Shown: positions 28,888-38,414, counted from the stretch's first letter. The stretch is 64,000 nt of DNA from Vreelandella subglaciescola (GCF_900142895.1 NZ_LT670847.1:1426001-1490000); one strand, 5' to 3'. Numbers and translations are program-made. Notes: generated from the sequence alone by a model not told the origin.

Positions 28888-29925
28888 ATGTCTGATCTGC
28901 GCGATACGCTGTTTCGTTATTTGACGCTGCTGCAACTGATTCCGCGTTATCCGGGGCGTGCTTCTACGCCGGTGCTGAAGGAAAAGCTGGCCGAGCGTGG
29001 CTTTCAGATTGATTCTCGCTCGCTCCAGCGCGATTTGCGCGACCGCCTTTCCGTGCACTTTCCGCTGGTCTGCGACGACAGCCAAAAGCCCTATCGTTGG
29101 TATTTTGATCGGGATTTTCATTGCAACCTACCTGCACTGGACGTGCCCAGTGCGCTCACGCTGGTACTTGCCGAAGAGTACCTCAAGGGCCTGCTACCAC
29201 CGGTGGTTATCGGTCAGCTGTCGCCGCACTTTACCGATGCCCGTCGGCTGCTGGATGAGCTGTCGTCCAACGGATTGAGCCGTGGGGCACGCAAGGTCCG
29301 CGCGATTCCCAACGGCAAGGCGCTGATTCCAGCCGAGTTGAATGCAGATACTTGGCAAGTAGTCACTGAGGCGCTGTTGGAGCAAAAGGCCATCGACGTG
29401 ACCTATCTGTCGCGCAGCAGTGAAACCGAGAAACCGTTGACGCTACACCCCCAAGGGATGGTCAGCCGGCACAGCGTGACCTACCTGCTGGCCACGGTGA
29501 ACAGCTACGCCGATATTCGTCAGTTCGCGCTGCATCGAGTCAGGCACGCAGCGTTAAGCGAGCAGCCGTGGCGCGCCAGAGAAGACTTCAATATTGATAC
29601 ATACATTCAAGGCGGCGCTTTTGGTTACCGGCAAGGAGCGCACGACGTTACCTTGAGCGCGGATATCGCTCGGTCAGTCGCTTGGCTTTTGCAGGAAACG
29701 CCGCTCTCCCACGAGCAGTCCGTCGAAGCACTTCCAGGCTCGGACTGGTACCGCTTAACCGCCCGTGTCCCCGACGATCAACAAACACTCTGGTGGCTAA
29801 TGGGGCTCGGCGCCAACGTCAAGGTACTGGCGCCCAGTGCATGGCGCGACGAGCTAAAAGCCACCGCCGAGCGGGTGCTGGCGCACTATGCGGATGATGC
29901 CTCGGCTGTCCACGACGATACTTAA
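28888..29925 (+). CDS. WYL-domain transcriptional regulator
   Basis: A 345-residue protein with an N-terminal winged helix-turn-helix (LFRYLTLLQLIPRYPGRASTPVLKEKLAERGFQIDSRSLQRDL) and a WYL ligand-binding domain (LHPQGMVSRHSVTYLLATV ... IRQFALHRVRHA, about residues 185-225), then the WCX-type C terminus. WYL proteins often regulate defence genes in response to nucleic-acid ligands. The start is ATG 28888 behind AAGGGG; an open frame from 28759 adds no homology. It overlaps nothing and follows the metallopeptidase-like gene on the same strand. Confidence 0.88.
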   Translation: MSDLRDTLFRYLTLLQLIPRYPGRASTPVLKEKLAERGFQIDSRSLQRDLRDRLSVHFPLVCDDSQKPYRWYFDRDFHCNLPALDVPSALTLVLAEEYLKGLLPPVVIGQLSPHFTDARRLLDELSSNGLSRGARKVRAIPNGKALIPAELNADTWQVVTEALLEQKAIDVTYLSRSSETEKPLTLHPQGMVSRHSVTYLLATVNSYADIRQFALHRVRHAALSEQPWRAREDFNIDTYIQGGAFGYRQGAHDVTLSADIARSVAWLLQETPLSHEQSVEALPGSDWYRLTARVPDDQQTLWWLMGLGANVKVLAPSAWRDELKATAERVLAHYADDASAVHDDT

Positions 29926-30030
29926 AGCGATCTAATTGAAGCGGACACCCCGATAAGCTTCACCATATAGGCAGTGGCCGTAAATACTTGACCATTACAC
30001 TCGATCTCAGCATAACCAGATGGCATTAGC

Positions 30031-31179
30031 TCAGTCACTGGGAAGTAACTCAGCTTCAAGGGTCGCTCGGCATTCTTCAGTGAGAGCCGACAGACAGCGA
30101 TCATGTTGTAGAAGCTGAAGTGCCTCGCAGATGGCCGCATACAAGGCTTCCTGCTGGTCCTCAATGGTCTGAGTACCGCGCAAAACGTCCAACAGCGGGG
30201 TTTCCAGGTAGATGGGATGATAATTATTGGAGCGATCTTCCTCTCTATGGTGATAAAACGACCAACGTGTGCTTGGTGCTCCCTCTCTCAGGGACTCCAC
30301 CAGAGAGAGGTAACTTGGCAGATAACTGTAGGTCCGATGCAGCGCGTGCGAGAAATCCAAAATCATCTGCAGCATGACCTGATCGGGATGGCGATGCTGT
30401 ACCGAGTGATCGGTCCCATCCAGGATGACGCCAACAAAGATCCCAGGCATCCATTTGACGGGGCCAGACGCATGCACTAGCTCAAAGCCAAGGCGTCCCC
30501 ACCGATAATTCTTCATGGAACTCTCGTATCCACCTTCAAGCGGCCAGTGCCTGCCGGCTAGAGGAGAAAGAGCCTGCGAAATCTGGTTTGGCAACTTTCC
30601 AGCGATAGGATAATAGCGGATGGCCTGATGGTCGATGGGAGCAGCGGGATGCAGTCCCTCATGGCGCAATAGGGCCAAAAAGCTGTCGATATGAAACTGC
30701 TCGGTCGCGTTATCGCATTGGCCGACATACTCTTCCAGTGCGGTGTAGATGTGGTGCCAACAGAGGCAGCCATCGGCTTCGGAGCGATGTTGATCAAAGG
30801 TCGTACTGATCACAACGACTCTAGCTTCTTGGCCCTCAAAGTGGTTCTGGGCAAGTTCTTGGTAGCGGAGAACCTGCTCCTGATGCAGTGCGGCATGCAC
30901 CTTGTGCTCGAACAGGATCGCCCCGCCCGCCCATTGCGCCAGCATGTCTAGGCGAGCTCCGGGATAGGCTACTTGGGTGTCCCAAGTCACATCGCACATT
31001 GGAACATCGATTCTGCGGTCCGCTCGCATGCGCATGACGGTAGTTTCAAGCACCTTTGCAGCCACTCCTTCCACATTGCGTAGCAGCCAGGCAAAAACCT
31101 CAGTGATGAAATCCTCAAGAGAGTCACGCCCCTCCCGGGGGCGATACTGTCGAAGGCTAACCAATAGAGAATCGTCCAT
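30031..31179 (-). CDS. PD-(D/E)XK nuclease superfamily protein
   Basis: A 382-residue protein with the PD-(D/E)XK core RLDML...ILFEHKVHAALHQEQVLRYQEL: Asp78, Glu91, Lys93, and a downstream Gln helix typical of these nucleases (PF14281-like). The rest is not recognised. The start is ATG 31179 because AAGGATG lies just upstream; the frame is open to 31260. It converges on the WYL gene with 105 bp between. In a tRNA island beside an AbiE pair and a WYL gene, a defence role is possible, but this is inference. Confidence 0.7.
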   Translation of the reverse strand: MDDSLLVSLRQYRPREGRDSLEDFITEVFAWLLRNVEGVAAKVLETTVMRMRADRRIDVPMCDVTWDTQVAYPGARLDMLAQWAGGAILFEHKVHAALHQEQVLRYQELAQNHFEGQEARVVVISTTFDQHRSEADGCLCWHHIYTALEEYVGQCDNATEQFHIDSFLALLRHEGLHPAAPIDHQAIRYYPIAGKLPNQISQALSPLAGRHWPLEGGYESSMKNYRWGRLGFELVHASGPVKWMPGIFVGVILDGTDHSVQHRHPDQVMLQMILDFSHALHRTYSYLPSYLSLVESLREGAPSTRWSFYHHREEDRSNNYHPIYLETPLLDVLRGTQTIEDQQEALYAAICEALQLLQHDRCLSALTEECRATLEAELLPSD

Positions 31180-31686
31180 ATAGCATCCTTGTCGATGATA
31201 GAGCCCGGCTACATTAGCACAGGTTGGATCATACGCTTGGAAGAGTAGCGTGATAGCCATTTATCTTGCAGTACAACGGCCCAAGGTTTGGCTTGAGCTG
31301 AGCTGGCGAAGATAGCAAATCATGGCACCCAGCAGTTCGGGGGTTGCTGGTGGTAAGACTTGGCCAAAGCAATGACTGATATTCTCTGTTCTGACTTCCT
31401 TGCCACACCGTTCGAATTAGAGCTACACAAACGTCAGCAGGATGGTTGACATGCTTAGCCTGAGATGAAAAACAACGTGGGATATTCATGGACACAACGC
31501 TTCACTGCCTCAAGGTCAAAATTTGCCGTAAAATTCACTTTTTATTTTGTGACAAGCTCGTCAGGCCACAATTGACGCCAAACGACATTATTCTCTCTTC
31601 AAAAACCGCTACAAGCCGCATCATGGCGGGGATTAACGGCATTTTGTGCCACATAAGAAAAAATAAGAAAATCGACTTCAATCAGC
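31180..31686. other. Gene-free AT-rich region at the right end of the island
   Basis: No convincing gene is visible. Small open frames here have no family resemblance, and one runs through the tRNA-derived repeat. AT-rich DNA from about 31500 leads into ATCAGC and the 92-bp repeat. An integrase would be expected at such a border, but none is present. Confidence 0.6.
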
Positions 31687-31778
31687 CTCATAACCCGAAG
31701 GTCATCGGTTCAAATCCGGTCCCCGCTACCACTATTTCGAGAGGCAGATCAGTTACTTACTGGTCTGCCTTTTTTGTT
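31687..31778 (+). repeat. 92-bp direct repeat, right copy (att-like)
   Basis: This copy is identical to 17284-17375, so the tRNA 3' half, CCA and terminator hairpin are all kept, but the 5' half of a tRNA is absent. With the left copy it bounds 14.4 kb of mostly accessory genes. Confidence 0.92.
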
Positions 31779-31792
31779 GCGTGTGTGCCTAG

Positions 31793-31890
31793 CCCGAAGG
31801 TCATCGGTTCGCTCTTGTTTCACACCGGCGGTCCCCGCTACCACTATTTAAAGAGGCAGATCAGTTACTTACTGGTCTGCCTTTTTTGTT
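31793..31890 (+). repeat. Degenerate tRNA-fMet-like copy with T-loop insert, plus terminator copy
   Basis: CCCGAAGGTCATCGGTTC is followed by an inserted GCTCTTGTTTCACA and then CCGG...CCCCGCTACCA (31793-31843), and after that by the tRNA terminator hairpin again (31854-31888). It looks like a tRNA 3' half whose T-loop was replaced. Relatives are at 20328, 32818 and 32928. Confidence 0.7.
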
Positions 31891-31900
31891 GCGTGTGTGC

Positions 31901-32467
31901 CTAGGTTCTGTCTGAAAAGTCGACCCTCATACATCGTTCGATGCAGGCCAGCGTGACCATCGCTCTGTAACTGCTGGCAAGCTTGTCGTAGCGAGTATTC
32001 AGCCGACGCTTTTCCTTGAGCCAGCCAAACAGACGCTCTACCACGTTGCGCTGACGGTATTTGGGTCTATCAAACTGATGCGGCAGGCCTGGCCTCGGGC
32101 GTCGATGCATGCGCCGTCTGGGGATGATCGGGCGCATACCGTAACGTGTGCAGTAATGTCGTAATGCATCGCTGTCGTAGCCCTTGTCCGCCACAAGATA
32201 GCGGCTGCGCTTGCGAGGACGACCCGCACGCCCCGGCAATCGAACCTTCTCCAGTAGCTCCGTTAAGTAGGTCGAATCCGCGCGCTGGCCTGCAGACAAA
32301 GAAAATGTGATGGGAACGCCCTGGCTGTCACACAGCAGGTGGATCTTCGTGGTCAACCCGCCACGACTGCGGCCGAGTGCATGATCCAGCGGTTCTATTG
32401 ACCCCCCTTTTTGCCGGCACCGCTGGCCGACCGGGTTGCTCTGATGGACGTCGAATCCACCATCCAA
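31901..32467 (-). CDS. IS5-family transposase, second frame (orfB)
   Basis: The second frame holds the DDE domain: EPLDHALGRSRGGLTTKIHLLC, YLVADKGYDSDALRHYC (second Asp) and RNVVERLFGWLKEKRRLNTRYDKLA (Glu). It overlaps orfA in a different frame; the GGCAAAAAGGGGGG stretch near 32400 is the likely -1 frameshift site. The stop lies at the IS end. Confidence 0.9.
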   Translation of the reverse strand: MDGGFDVHQSNPVGQRCRQKGGSIEPLDHALGRSRGGLTTKIHLLCDSQGVPITFSLSAGQRADSTYLTELLEKVRLPGRAGRPRKRSRYLVADKGYDSDALRHYCTRYGMRPIIPRRRMHRRPRPGLPHQFDRPKYRQRNVVERLFGWLKEKRRLNTRYDKLASSYRAMVTLACIERCMRVDFSDRT

Positions 32468-32814
32468 GTATTGAGGTCCATATAGCCATCTTCACGCAGA
32501 CGCAGATGTAGGCGGGACAGAATGTGGTCGAACGTGCCGTCGTCACGCCACTGTCGGAAGCGCTGATAGACGGTTTTCCACGGACCATAACGCTCCGGCA
32601 GGTCGCGCCACTGTGCCCCGGCGCAGAGAATCCACAGAATGCCGTTGAGCATCTGGCGATCATCCCGGCGTGGGCGTCCCATAGCCTGCGGCGGAGAAAC
32701 AATATCTTCGATCACTTGCCAGCGCTGATCGGAAAGTTCGTAACGGCCTGCCATAGCGGTCTCCTGCTCAATCAACAGGGACAGCATAACAGCCATGACT
32801 TTTCAGACAGAACC
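31904..32814. mobile_element. IS5-family (IS427-group-like) insertion sequence, 911 bp
   Basis: Inverted ends GGTTCTGTCTGAAAAGTC lie at 31904 and, complemented, end at 32814. The flanking duplication is TA (or CTAG if the outer G is not counted). It interrupts the tRNA-derived repeat array; without it, CCTAG joins CCCGAAGG as in the neighbouring unit. Both transposase frames are intact. Confidence 0.93.
32395..32754 (-). CDS. IS5-family transposase, first frame (orfA)
   Basis: A first frame of 119 residues starting MAGRYELSDQRWQVIEDIV at about 32754, with an open frame back to 32796. It contains the DUF4096-type domain (GRPRRDDRQMLNGILWILCAGAQWRDLPERYGPW) and DLNTWMVDSTSIRAT with the first catalytic Asp. 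It is clearly related to the damaged element at 23.65 kb. Confidence 0.88.
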   Translation of the reverse strand: MAGRYELSDQRWQVIEDIVSPPQAMGRPRRDDRQMLNGILWILCAGAQWRDLPERYGPWKTVYQRFRQWRDDGTFDHILSRLHLRLREDGYMDLNTWMVDSTSIRATRSASGAGKKGGQ

Positions 32815-32817
32815 TAG

Positions 32818-32978
32818 CCCGAAGGTCATCGGTTCGCTCTTGTTTCACATCGGCGGCCCCCGCTACCCAACATTAAAAAGCCGGTTCTCTTGAGAGCCGG
32901 CTTTTTTTATTGCGTGTATATGCCCAACACGAAGATCCTCGGTTCACTCTGGTTTCAACACCGGCGGCCCCGTTACCA
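32818..32978 (+). repeat. Two further degenerate tRNA-fMet-like copies with terminator
   Basis: The first copy (32818-32867) keeps CCCGAAGGTCATCGGTTC, the GCTCTTGTTTCACA insert and CCCCGCTACC. A hairpin AGCCGGTTCTC/GAGAGCCGGCT with T-run follows (32879-32908), then a more diverged copy at 32928-32978. The order matches 20225-20378. The rest of 32979-33190 holds no gene that I can support. Confidence 0.7.
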
Positions 32979-33190
32979 CTACTTCGATAGGTAGATCAGT
33001 AATTTGCTGGTCTGCCTTGTTTATTGCCCGCTGCTTAATGGCCACTCGCCTCCAAACGCCGAAGCCACACCGCCTCGCAAGTTACCCGGGGACATCTCCT
33101 CAGCGCAATTTTTCAGCGTTAGTTCAGTTCCACTGCATAAACTGAAAGCTGATCTGCATCAAGCCAGATATGAGCCCCGAACGCCATGGC

Positions 33191-33222
33191 TTGACCTCTG
33201 GGTAACCCACAGGTTCTAGACT
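33191..33222 (+). promoter_or_regulatory. MerR-family (CueR-type) metal-responsive promoter
   Basis: TTGACC (33191-33196) and TAGACT (33217-33222) are separated by an over-long 20-bp spacer filled by the near-perfect dyad ACCTCTGGGT-AACCCACAGGT. This is the layout of CueR/MerR-activated promoters. A second dyad AGGTTCT...AGAACCT (33211-33235) overlaps the -10. The promoter drives the SHOCT-ATPase operon; no merR-type gene is in the window. Confidence 0.75.
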
Positions 33223-33273
33223 GGTATCAGAACCTGTCAATCGGGTTAACCACCAATAGAAGGAGACCTGACC

Positions 33274-33531
33274 ATGTCGGGAAATATGATGGCCTATATG
33301 GGAAGTTCCAGCTGGGGATACATACTCTTTTGCGGGTTAATGATGGTGCTGTTCTGGGGCGCCATCATTGCCTTGGTGGTGTTTCTGGTGCGTGGCCGGG
33401 GCAAAGATGAAGTAAGCGACGAGGCTTCTCAGCGGCGGCCAACCGCGTTTGAGCTTCTGCAGGAGCGCTACGCTCGAGGCGAGATCGACCAGCAGGAATA
33501 CGAGCAACACAAGCACGATCTTGTGCATTGA
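33274..33531 (+). CDS. Small membrane protein with C-terminal SHOCT domain
   Basis: An 85-residue protein with one transmembrane helix (LFCGLMMVLFWGAIIALVVFLV, about residues 19-40) and a C-terminal SHOCT domain (ELLQERYARGEIDQQEYEQHKHDL). AGGAG lies 8 bases before the ATG. Such proteins are common beside copper and silver ATPases; the role is unknown. It is the first gene after the MerR-type promoter and 59 bp before the ATPase. Confidence 0.85.
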   Translation: MSGNMMAYMGSSSWGYILFCGLMMVLFWGAIIALVVFLVRGRGKDEVSDEASQRRPTAFELLQERYARGEIDQQEYEQHKHDLVH

Positions 33532-33590
33532 CGGTTTTTGTATAGAACGCTGAGACACCACCAGCCCACCAAGGTGACGGAGACAATGTC

Positions 33591-35978
33591 ATGGCTCAAC
33601 AGCAGGAATACTCGCAGCACGGCAAGCAGGAGGCCGCCCAATACACCTGCCCGATGCACCCGGAGGTGGTGGCTGACCAGCCGGGTGACTGCCCGAAGTG
33701 CGGCATGCACCTTGTGCCCGTCAACAACAGCGACTCACAGGCGCATTCCAGCCATGACAATTGTCATGCACATGAGCACGCTCATCACACCAACCCTAAA
33801 ACCACCGCGCCGGTGCGCGGCGGCAAGTACGACAAGGTGCCGGCCGGGCATGCCGGCGCCGTCTACACCTGTCCGATGCATCCCGAGGTGCGGCAAACCA
33901 AACCCGGCGCCTGCCCGCTTTGCGGCATGGGGTTGGAGCAAGAGTCCACGGCGGTTGGGGACGAGGGACCGAATCCAGAGCTGATCGATTTCACCCGACG
34001 CTTCTGGGTTGCGGCCGTCCTCACGATCCCATTGCTGGTACTGGCGATGAGCCCCTATCTGGGCCTCACCGCGATCCGCGACTTCTTCGGCGAACGGACC
34101 TCAATGTGGATCGAGTTTGTCCTGGCGACGCCGGTGATCCTGTGGTCAGGCTGGCCGTTCTTCGTGCGCGGCGTCAACTCCTTCCGGACGATGAACCTCA
34201 ACATGTTCAGCCTGATCAGCATGGGCGTCGGTGCGGCCTATCTGTTCAGCATCGTCGCGGTGCTGGCGCCGGGCATCTTCCCCGAGGGCTTCCGTGATCC
34301 CGAGACCGGCAATGTCGGTGTCTATTTCGAGGCCGCGGCGGTGATCGTCGCGCTGGTCCTGCTGGGTCAGGTGATGGAACTACGTGCACGGGAAGGCACT
34401 GGTAAGGCAATCCGCGCGCTGCTGGACATGGCCCCCAAGACCGCCCGGGTGATCCGGCCCGATGGCAGCGAAGAGGAGATCCCGCTGGACGACGTGCAGG
34501 TGGGCGACCACCTGCGGGTACGGCCCGGCGACAAGGTGCCGGTGGACGGCGTGGTGGTCGAGGGCCGCTCCTCGATCGACGAGTCGATGATCTCAGGCGA
34601 GCCGGTGCCGGTGGAGAAGGTCGACGGCGACAAGGTCACCGGGGCCACCATCAACGGTACCGGCAGCCTGATCATGGAGGCCACCCGTGTCGGTGCCGAT
34701 ACCATGCTCAGCCAGATCGTCGAGATGGTGGCGAATGCCCAGCGCTCCCGCGCGCCGATCCAGAAATTCGCCGACAAGGTGGCGGGCAAGTTCGTCCCCG
34801 CGGTGATCGGCGTCGCCGTGATCGCCTTCATCGCCTGGGCGATCTGGGGGCCGGCGCCGGCGCTGTCCTATGCGCTGGTCTCGGCGGTGGCGGTGCTGAT
34901 CATCGCCTGTCCTTGCGCCCTGGGGCTGGCCACGCCGATGTCGATCATGACGGCCACCGGACGCGGCGCGCAGCTGGGGGTGCTGATCAAGAACGCCGAG
35001 GCGCTGGAGCGTTTCGCCAAGGTCGATACGCTGATGGTCGACAAGACCGGCACCCTGACCGAAGGCAAACCGAAGCTGGTGGCGGTGCTGCCGGAAGCGG
35101 GGCATGACGAAGCCGAGGTGCTGCGCCTGGCGGCCAGCCTGGAGCGCGGCTCCGAACACCCGCTGGCCGAGGCGATCGTCAGCGGCGCCGAGGAACGTGG
35201 GGTGACCCTCGCCGATGCCAGCGATTTCGAGGCCGTGACCGGCATGGGCGTGAAGGGCGTGGTCGACGGCAAGCCGGTGGCGCTGGGTAATGCCAAGCTG
35301 ATGGCCGAACTGGGCCTGGACGGCGGCAAGCTAGCGGACACCGCCAATGACCGCCGTGACCAGGGCGAGACGGTGATGTTCGTCGTGCTCGACGGCGCCA
35401 TCGCGGGTCTGGTCAGCGTCGCCGACCCGGTGAAGGAGACCACGCCCGAGGCACTGAAGGCGCTGCACCAACTCGGCTTTCGCATCATCATGGCGACGGG
35501 CGACAACGAGCGCACCGCCAAGGCGGTGGCCGGGCGCCTGGGCATCGACGAGATCCGCGCCGATGTAATGCCCGAGGACAAGGCCCGCATCATCCGTGAA
35601 CTGCAGGAACAAGGCCGCAAGGTCGCCATGGCCGGCGACGGGGTCAACGATGCCCCGGCACTGGCCCAGGCCGATGTCGGCATCGCCATGGGCACCGGCG
35701 CCGATGTGGCGATCGAAAGCGCAGGCTTCACGCTGGTCAAAGGCAATCTCGACGGTATCGTGCGCGCCCGTAAGCTGTCCCAAGCCACGATGCGCAACAT
35801 TCGTCAGAACTTGTTCTTCGCGTTGTTTTATAACGCGATCGGCGTGCCAATCGCTGCCGGCATCCTGTTCCCCTTCTTCGGCATCCTGATCTCGCCGATG
35901 TTTGCCGCCTTCGCGATGAGTGCATCGTCCTTGTCGGTGGTCACCAATGCGCTGCGCCTGCGTCGGGTAAGGATCTGA
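33591..35978 (+). CDS. P1B-type heavy-metal (Cu/Ag) translocating ATPase
   Basis: A 795-residue inner-membrane exporter. It has two YHYCPMHP-type metal-binding modules (YTCPMHPEV...CPKCGMHL near 18-41 and YTCPMHPEV...CPLCGMGL near 91-113) with a His-rich linker between them and no classical CXXC HMA domain. Then come about eight transmembrane helices, the actuator SGEPVP, the metal-site CPC (about 440), the phosphorylation DKTGTLTEG (about 484), HP in SEHPLAEA, and the hinge [13 protein letters not shown] plus CPMHP modules suggest Cu(I)/Ag(I) efflux (CopA/SilP-like). Its codons are more GC-rich than the flanks, suggesting transfer. Confidence 0.93.
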   Translation: MAQQQEYSQHGKQEAAQYTCPMHPEVVADQPGDCPKCGMHLVPVNNSDSQAHSSHDNCHAHEHAHHTNPKTTAPVRGGKYDKVPAGHAGAVYTCPMHPEVRQTKPGACPLCGMGLEQESTAVGDEGPNPELIDFTRRFWVAAVLTIPLLVLAMSPYLGLTAIRDFFGERTSMWIEFVLATPVILWSGWPFFVRGVNSFRTMNLNMFSLISMGVGAAYLFSIVAVLAPGIFPEGFRDPETGNVGVYFEAAAVIVALVLLGQVMELRAREGTGKAIRALLDMAPKTARVIRPDGSEEEIPLDDVQVGDHLRVRPGDKVPVDGVVVEGRSSIDESMISGEPVPVEKVDGDKVTGATINGTGSLIMEATRVGADTMLSQIVEMVANAQRSRAPIQKFADKVAGKFVPAVIGVAVIAFIAWAIWGPAPALSYALVSAVAVLIIACPCALGLATPMSIMTATGRGAQLGVLIKNAEALERFAKVDTLMVDKTGTLTEGKPKLVAVLPEAGHDEAEVLRLAASLERGSEHPLAEAIVSGAEERGVTLADASDFEAVTGMGVKGVVDGKPVALGNAKLMAELGLDGGKLADTANDRRDQGETVMFVVLDGAIAGLVSVADPVKETTPEALKALHQLGFRIIMATGDNERTAKAVAGRLGIDEIRADVMPEDKARIIRELQEQGRKVAMAGDGVNDAPALAQADVGIAMGTGADVAIESAGFTLVKGNLDGIVRARKLSQATMRNIRQNLFFALFYNAIGVPIAAGILFPFFGILISPMFAAFAMSASSLSVVTNALRLRRVRI

Positions 35979-36088
35979 TCATGGCGAGCGGGAAGCGCCG
36001 GCTGAGCAGGCAGCCGAATAGAAGGCGCGTCTCGCTCTCTGCACTTGAAGAAATACGTTCTATGGGAAAAAGGCAGAGGAAATTTACC

Positions 36089-36424
36089 ATGCAAAACCAG
36101 TATCGACTTGGCGTCAGCAAAGTGAACCTGGTCACGCGAAAGTTAAAGCTCAGACTCATCGAGCCCCCAACTTTGCAGCAGGCAGTCGAAGAAATCGACC
36201 AGCTTTACGGCCTCAACAGCGTGGCGTTCGATGACAATAAAAAAATGCTGCGTTTAGCGTACGATGCATCACGCATTGGCATAGAAGACGTGGAAGCCAT
36301 CTTAACCAAACAGGGCATGACCATTGATCAAGGCTGGTGGAACCGCGCCAAGGAAGAGCACTACCGATTTGTCGATCAAAACATCAAGGACAATGCCGCC
36401 AAGGAACCCTGGAGCTGCCACTAG
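36089..36424 (+). CDS. Small HMA-like fold protein, downstream of metal ATPase
   Basis: A 111-residue protein with a ferredoxin-like alternation (NLVTRKLKLRLIEPPTLQQAVEEIDQLYGLNSVAFDDNKKMLRLAYDASRIGIEDVEAILTKQG), like heavy-metal-associated domains, but without CXXC. The C-terminal part is basic, acidic and aromatic and ends CH. The start is ATG 36089 behind AGAGGAAA; the longer frame from 35981 has a non-homologous basic leader. It follows the ATPase on the same strand. Metal binding is not supported by residues; a partner role is possible. Confidence 0.6.
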   Translation: MQNQYRLGVSKVNLVTRKLKLRLIEPPTLQQAVEEIDQLYGLNSVAFDDNKKMLRLAYDASRIGIEDVEAILTKQGMTIDQGWWNRAKEEHYRFVDQNIKDNAAKEPWSCH

Positions 36425-36482
36425 ACGTTATATTGCTATCTGCAGGCTCCCGAATGATCAAGTCGCCTACAGGAGTTATCCC

Positions 36483-36615
36483 CTGCTCGACGGGATAGCT
36501 TCCCCGACCGAGCAGCGACGACGGCCCGCCCCCGGCCATTGAACGATCACGGTGATAAACAAAGACCAGCACCAGCAGGCCGACAAGGTCGGTCACCAAC
36601 CCCGGTTTGATCATC
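36483..36615 (-). pseudogene. Remnant copy of the TRAP permease 3' end
   Basis: This stretch repeats 38517-38655, the last codons of the TRAP fused permease gene, with scattered changes and a 6-bp deletion. No other part of that gene precedes it, so it is a relic. It sits on the far side of the NCS2 permease gene. The rest of 36425-36761 shows no gene. Confidence 0.85.
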
Positions 36616-36761
36616 CGAAACCCTACAGCCAGCCAACAGCCGGTTGAAGCTCTCGACCCGAAAGCCGCGCAGTTTTCGAGCCTGAAAAAACGACTGCCAA
36701 TCGACTGGAATCGGCTGATGAAGCGAGTCAGCCAACTCCAGCTATAGGTCGCAAAATAAGC

Positions 36762-38075
36762 TTAGGCCTCTGTTTCGTCCTCCAACACGACGGCCTCACG
36801 CCCGGGCAAAATGCCGCTCAGAAGCAGTGCCACTAGTGAGCCTGTGGTAATACCGGATGCCAGCGCCACCTTGGCAAACTCCGGCAGATAGCTGAGCAGT
36901 TCCGGGCGCACGGTTACCGCCATACCAGAGCCTATGCTGACCGCGATAATCAGCATGTTGCGCCTGTTGAACTCAATCCGCGACAGCATGCTGATGCCAG
37001 CCGAGATAATCATGGCAAACATGACCAGGCCTGCGCCACCCAGAACCGGCAGCGGAATAGCCACCACCAAAGCCCCCAGTACCGGGAACAGGCCCGCCAG
37101 AATCAGCATGCCACCGGTAATGGCAACAACATGACGACTGGCCACGCCGGAAATCGCAACGATGCCTACGTTCTGTGAAAAGGATGAAAATGGCGTAGTA
37201 GAAAACACAGAAGCCAGGGCGGAACCCAAGCCGTCACACAGAATGCCGCTAGACAGCTTCTTGCCCGTTAGTTTTCGGTGGGTAGCATCGGACAACGCCA
37301 TAAAATCGCCGGTGGATTCCATAATGGTCACCAGATAGGCGACGCTCATGCCAATAATGCCGCTAATGGGAAAGCTCAGGCCAAAGTGCAGCGGACTGGG
37401 CAAGGCCACCGCAGAGGCTTCCTTAACCGGACTAAAATCCACCAGCCCAAACGCAATGCACACCACAAAACCCACTACGATACCAATCACCACCGCAGCC
37501 GCTGCCAGAATGCCGCGCCCCCACTGTGACAGAGCAATAACCAGCGCCAGCACAAGCAGCCCAATCATCAGATTAGCGGGCTTGGCATAACCCTCGGACC
37601 CCACCTGGCCGCCTGCCAGCCAGTCGACCGCGACAGGGATCAGCGAAAGGCCAATCAGGGTAACAACCGTGCCAGTGACAACCGGCGGAAACAGCTTGCG
37701 GATAAAAGGCATGAAAAAACTACCCACAATCATCACCAGCGATGCCACCAAGGCCGAGCCCAAAATACCCGCCACACCATGCTCAAACCCTATGGCAATG
37801 GATACGCCCACGAAGGTAAAACTGGTGCCCATCACGCACGGCAACCGAATGCCCACCGGCCCTGCACCCTTGCACTGCAGAATCGTTACAACGCCCGACA
37901 CCAGCATCGCCGCATTCACCAGGATCACCATATCCTGGGTGGGTAGCCCCAAAACGCCCCCAACCACCAAAGGTACGGCAATAATGGCACCCAGAGCTGC
38001 AAGCAAATGCTGAGCCGCGAGCAACACTGAGATGGGTAGGGGCGGCTTATCTTCCACTTGATACATCAGTTCCAT
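36762..38075 (-). CDS. NCS2 family nucleobase:cation symporter (xanthine/uric acid type)
   Basis: A 437-residue permease with about 12-14 transmembrane helices. The NCS2 features are LLAAQHLLAALGAIIAVPLVV at the N terminus, the ALSDATHRKLTGKKLSSGILCDGLGS loop, and the signature FSQNVGIVAISGVASRHVV near 310. The last resembles the xanthine/uric-acid branch (QNxG...TGVASRxV), not UraA. It probably imports purines with H+ or Na+. It lies between two relics of a TRAP block and has no purine-catabolism genes nearby. A 5' region of about 400 bp (38076-38486) holds a 34-bp repeat but no gene. Confidence 0.88.
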   Translation of the reverse strand: MELMYQVEDKPPLPISVLLAAQHLLAALGAIIAVPLVVGGVLGLPTQDMVILVNAAMLVSGVVTILQCKGAGPVGIRLPCVMGTSFTFVGVSIAIGFEHGVAGILGSALVASLVMIVGSFFMPFIRKLFPPVVTGTVVTLIGLSLIPVAVDWLAGGQVGSEGYAKPANLMIGLLVLALVIALSQWGRGILAAAAVVIGIVVGFVVCIAFGLVDFSPVKEASAVALPSPLHFGLSFPISGIIGMSVAYLVTIMESTGDFMALSDATHRKLTGKKLSSGILCDGLGSALASVFSTTPFSSFSQNVGIVAISGVASRHVVAITGGMLILAGLFPVLGALVVAIPLPVLGGAGLVMFAMIISAGISMLSRIEFNRRNMLIIAVSIGSGMAVTVRPELLSYLPEFAKVALASGITTGSLVALLLSGILPGREAVVLEDETEA

Positions 38076-38380
38076 AACTTACTCCTTGAACTCCTGAACG
38101 ACCGGCATTTTGTTATTTTCCCCACAGCGCTCACTTTGCGCGCTGCGGGCTCCCTGAAACCTGGTAGAAGAAAAGGAATGGCACCCAAGATTAACTCTAT
38201 GTATTAACGTGAGATACGCCCGTTACAACCTCTGCGTATCGGGCGCGCCAAGCCTTCAAGCCCACTTCTCACGGGGATGGGTGTAGCTGCAAAAGCAGTC
38301 AACCAGATCTTACGGGACAACACCATACACCTTGCCGCCGAAAGCGGCTGCCCCCAGCGGCGGGAAGACGATACGCGCCG

Positions 38381-38414
38381 CACAGGATAGCAAACCTGAC
38401 CGACGCTTGATGCG
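38381..38414. repeat. 34-bp repeat shared with 42450-42483
   Basis: CACAGGATAGCAAACCTG followed by ACCGACGCTTGATGCG matches 42450-42483 with one mismatch in the same orientation. The other copy lies just upstream of the PACE gene, at the outer end of the TRAP block. Nothing else was recognised in 38076-38486. Confidence 0.85.

Noticed and set aside
29922..30026. A possible 34-codon minus-strand frame (MPSGYAEIECNGQVF...) after the PD-(D/E)XK nuclease
   Set aside because: It reads like protein, but no ribosome-binding site or family supports it, and it could equally be an out-of-frame tail of the nuclease.
31488..31904. A plus-strand frame of 138 codons
   Set aside because: It runs straight through the tRNA-derived direct repeat and terminator, so it cannot be a real gene.
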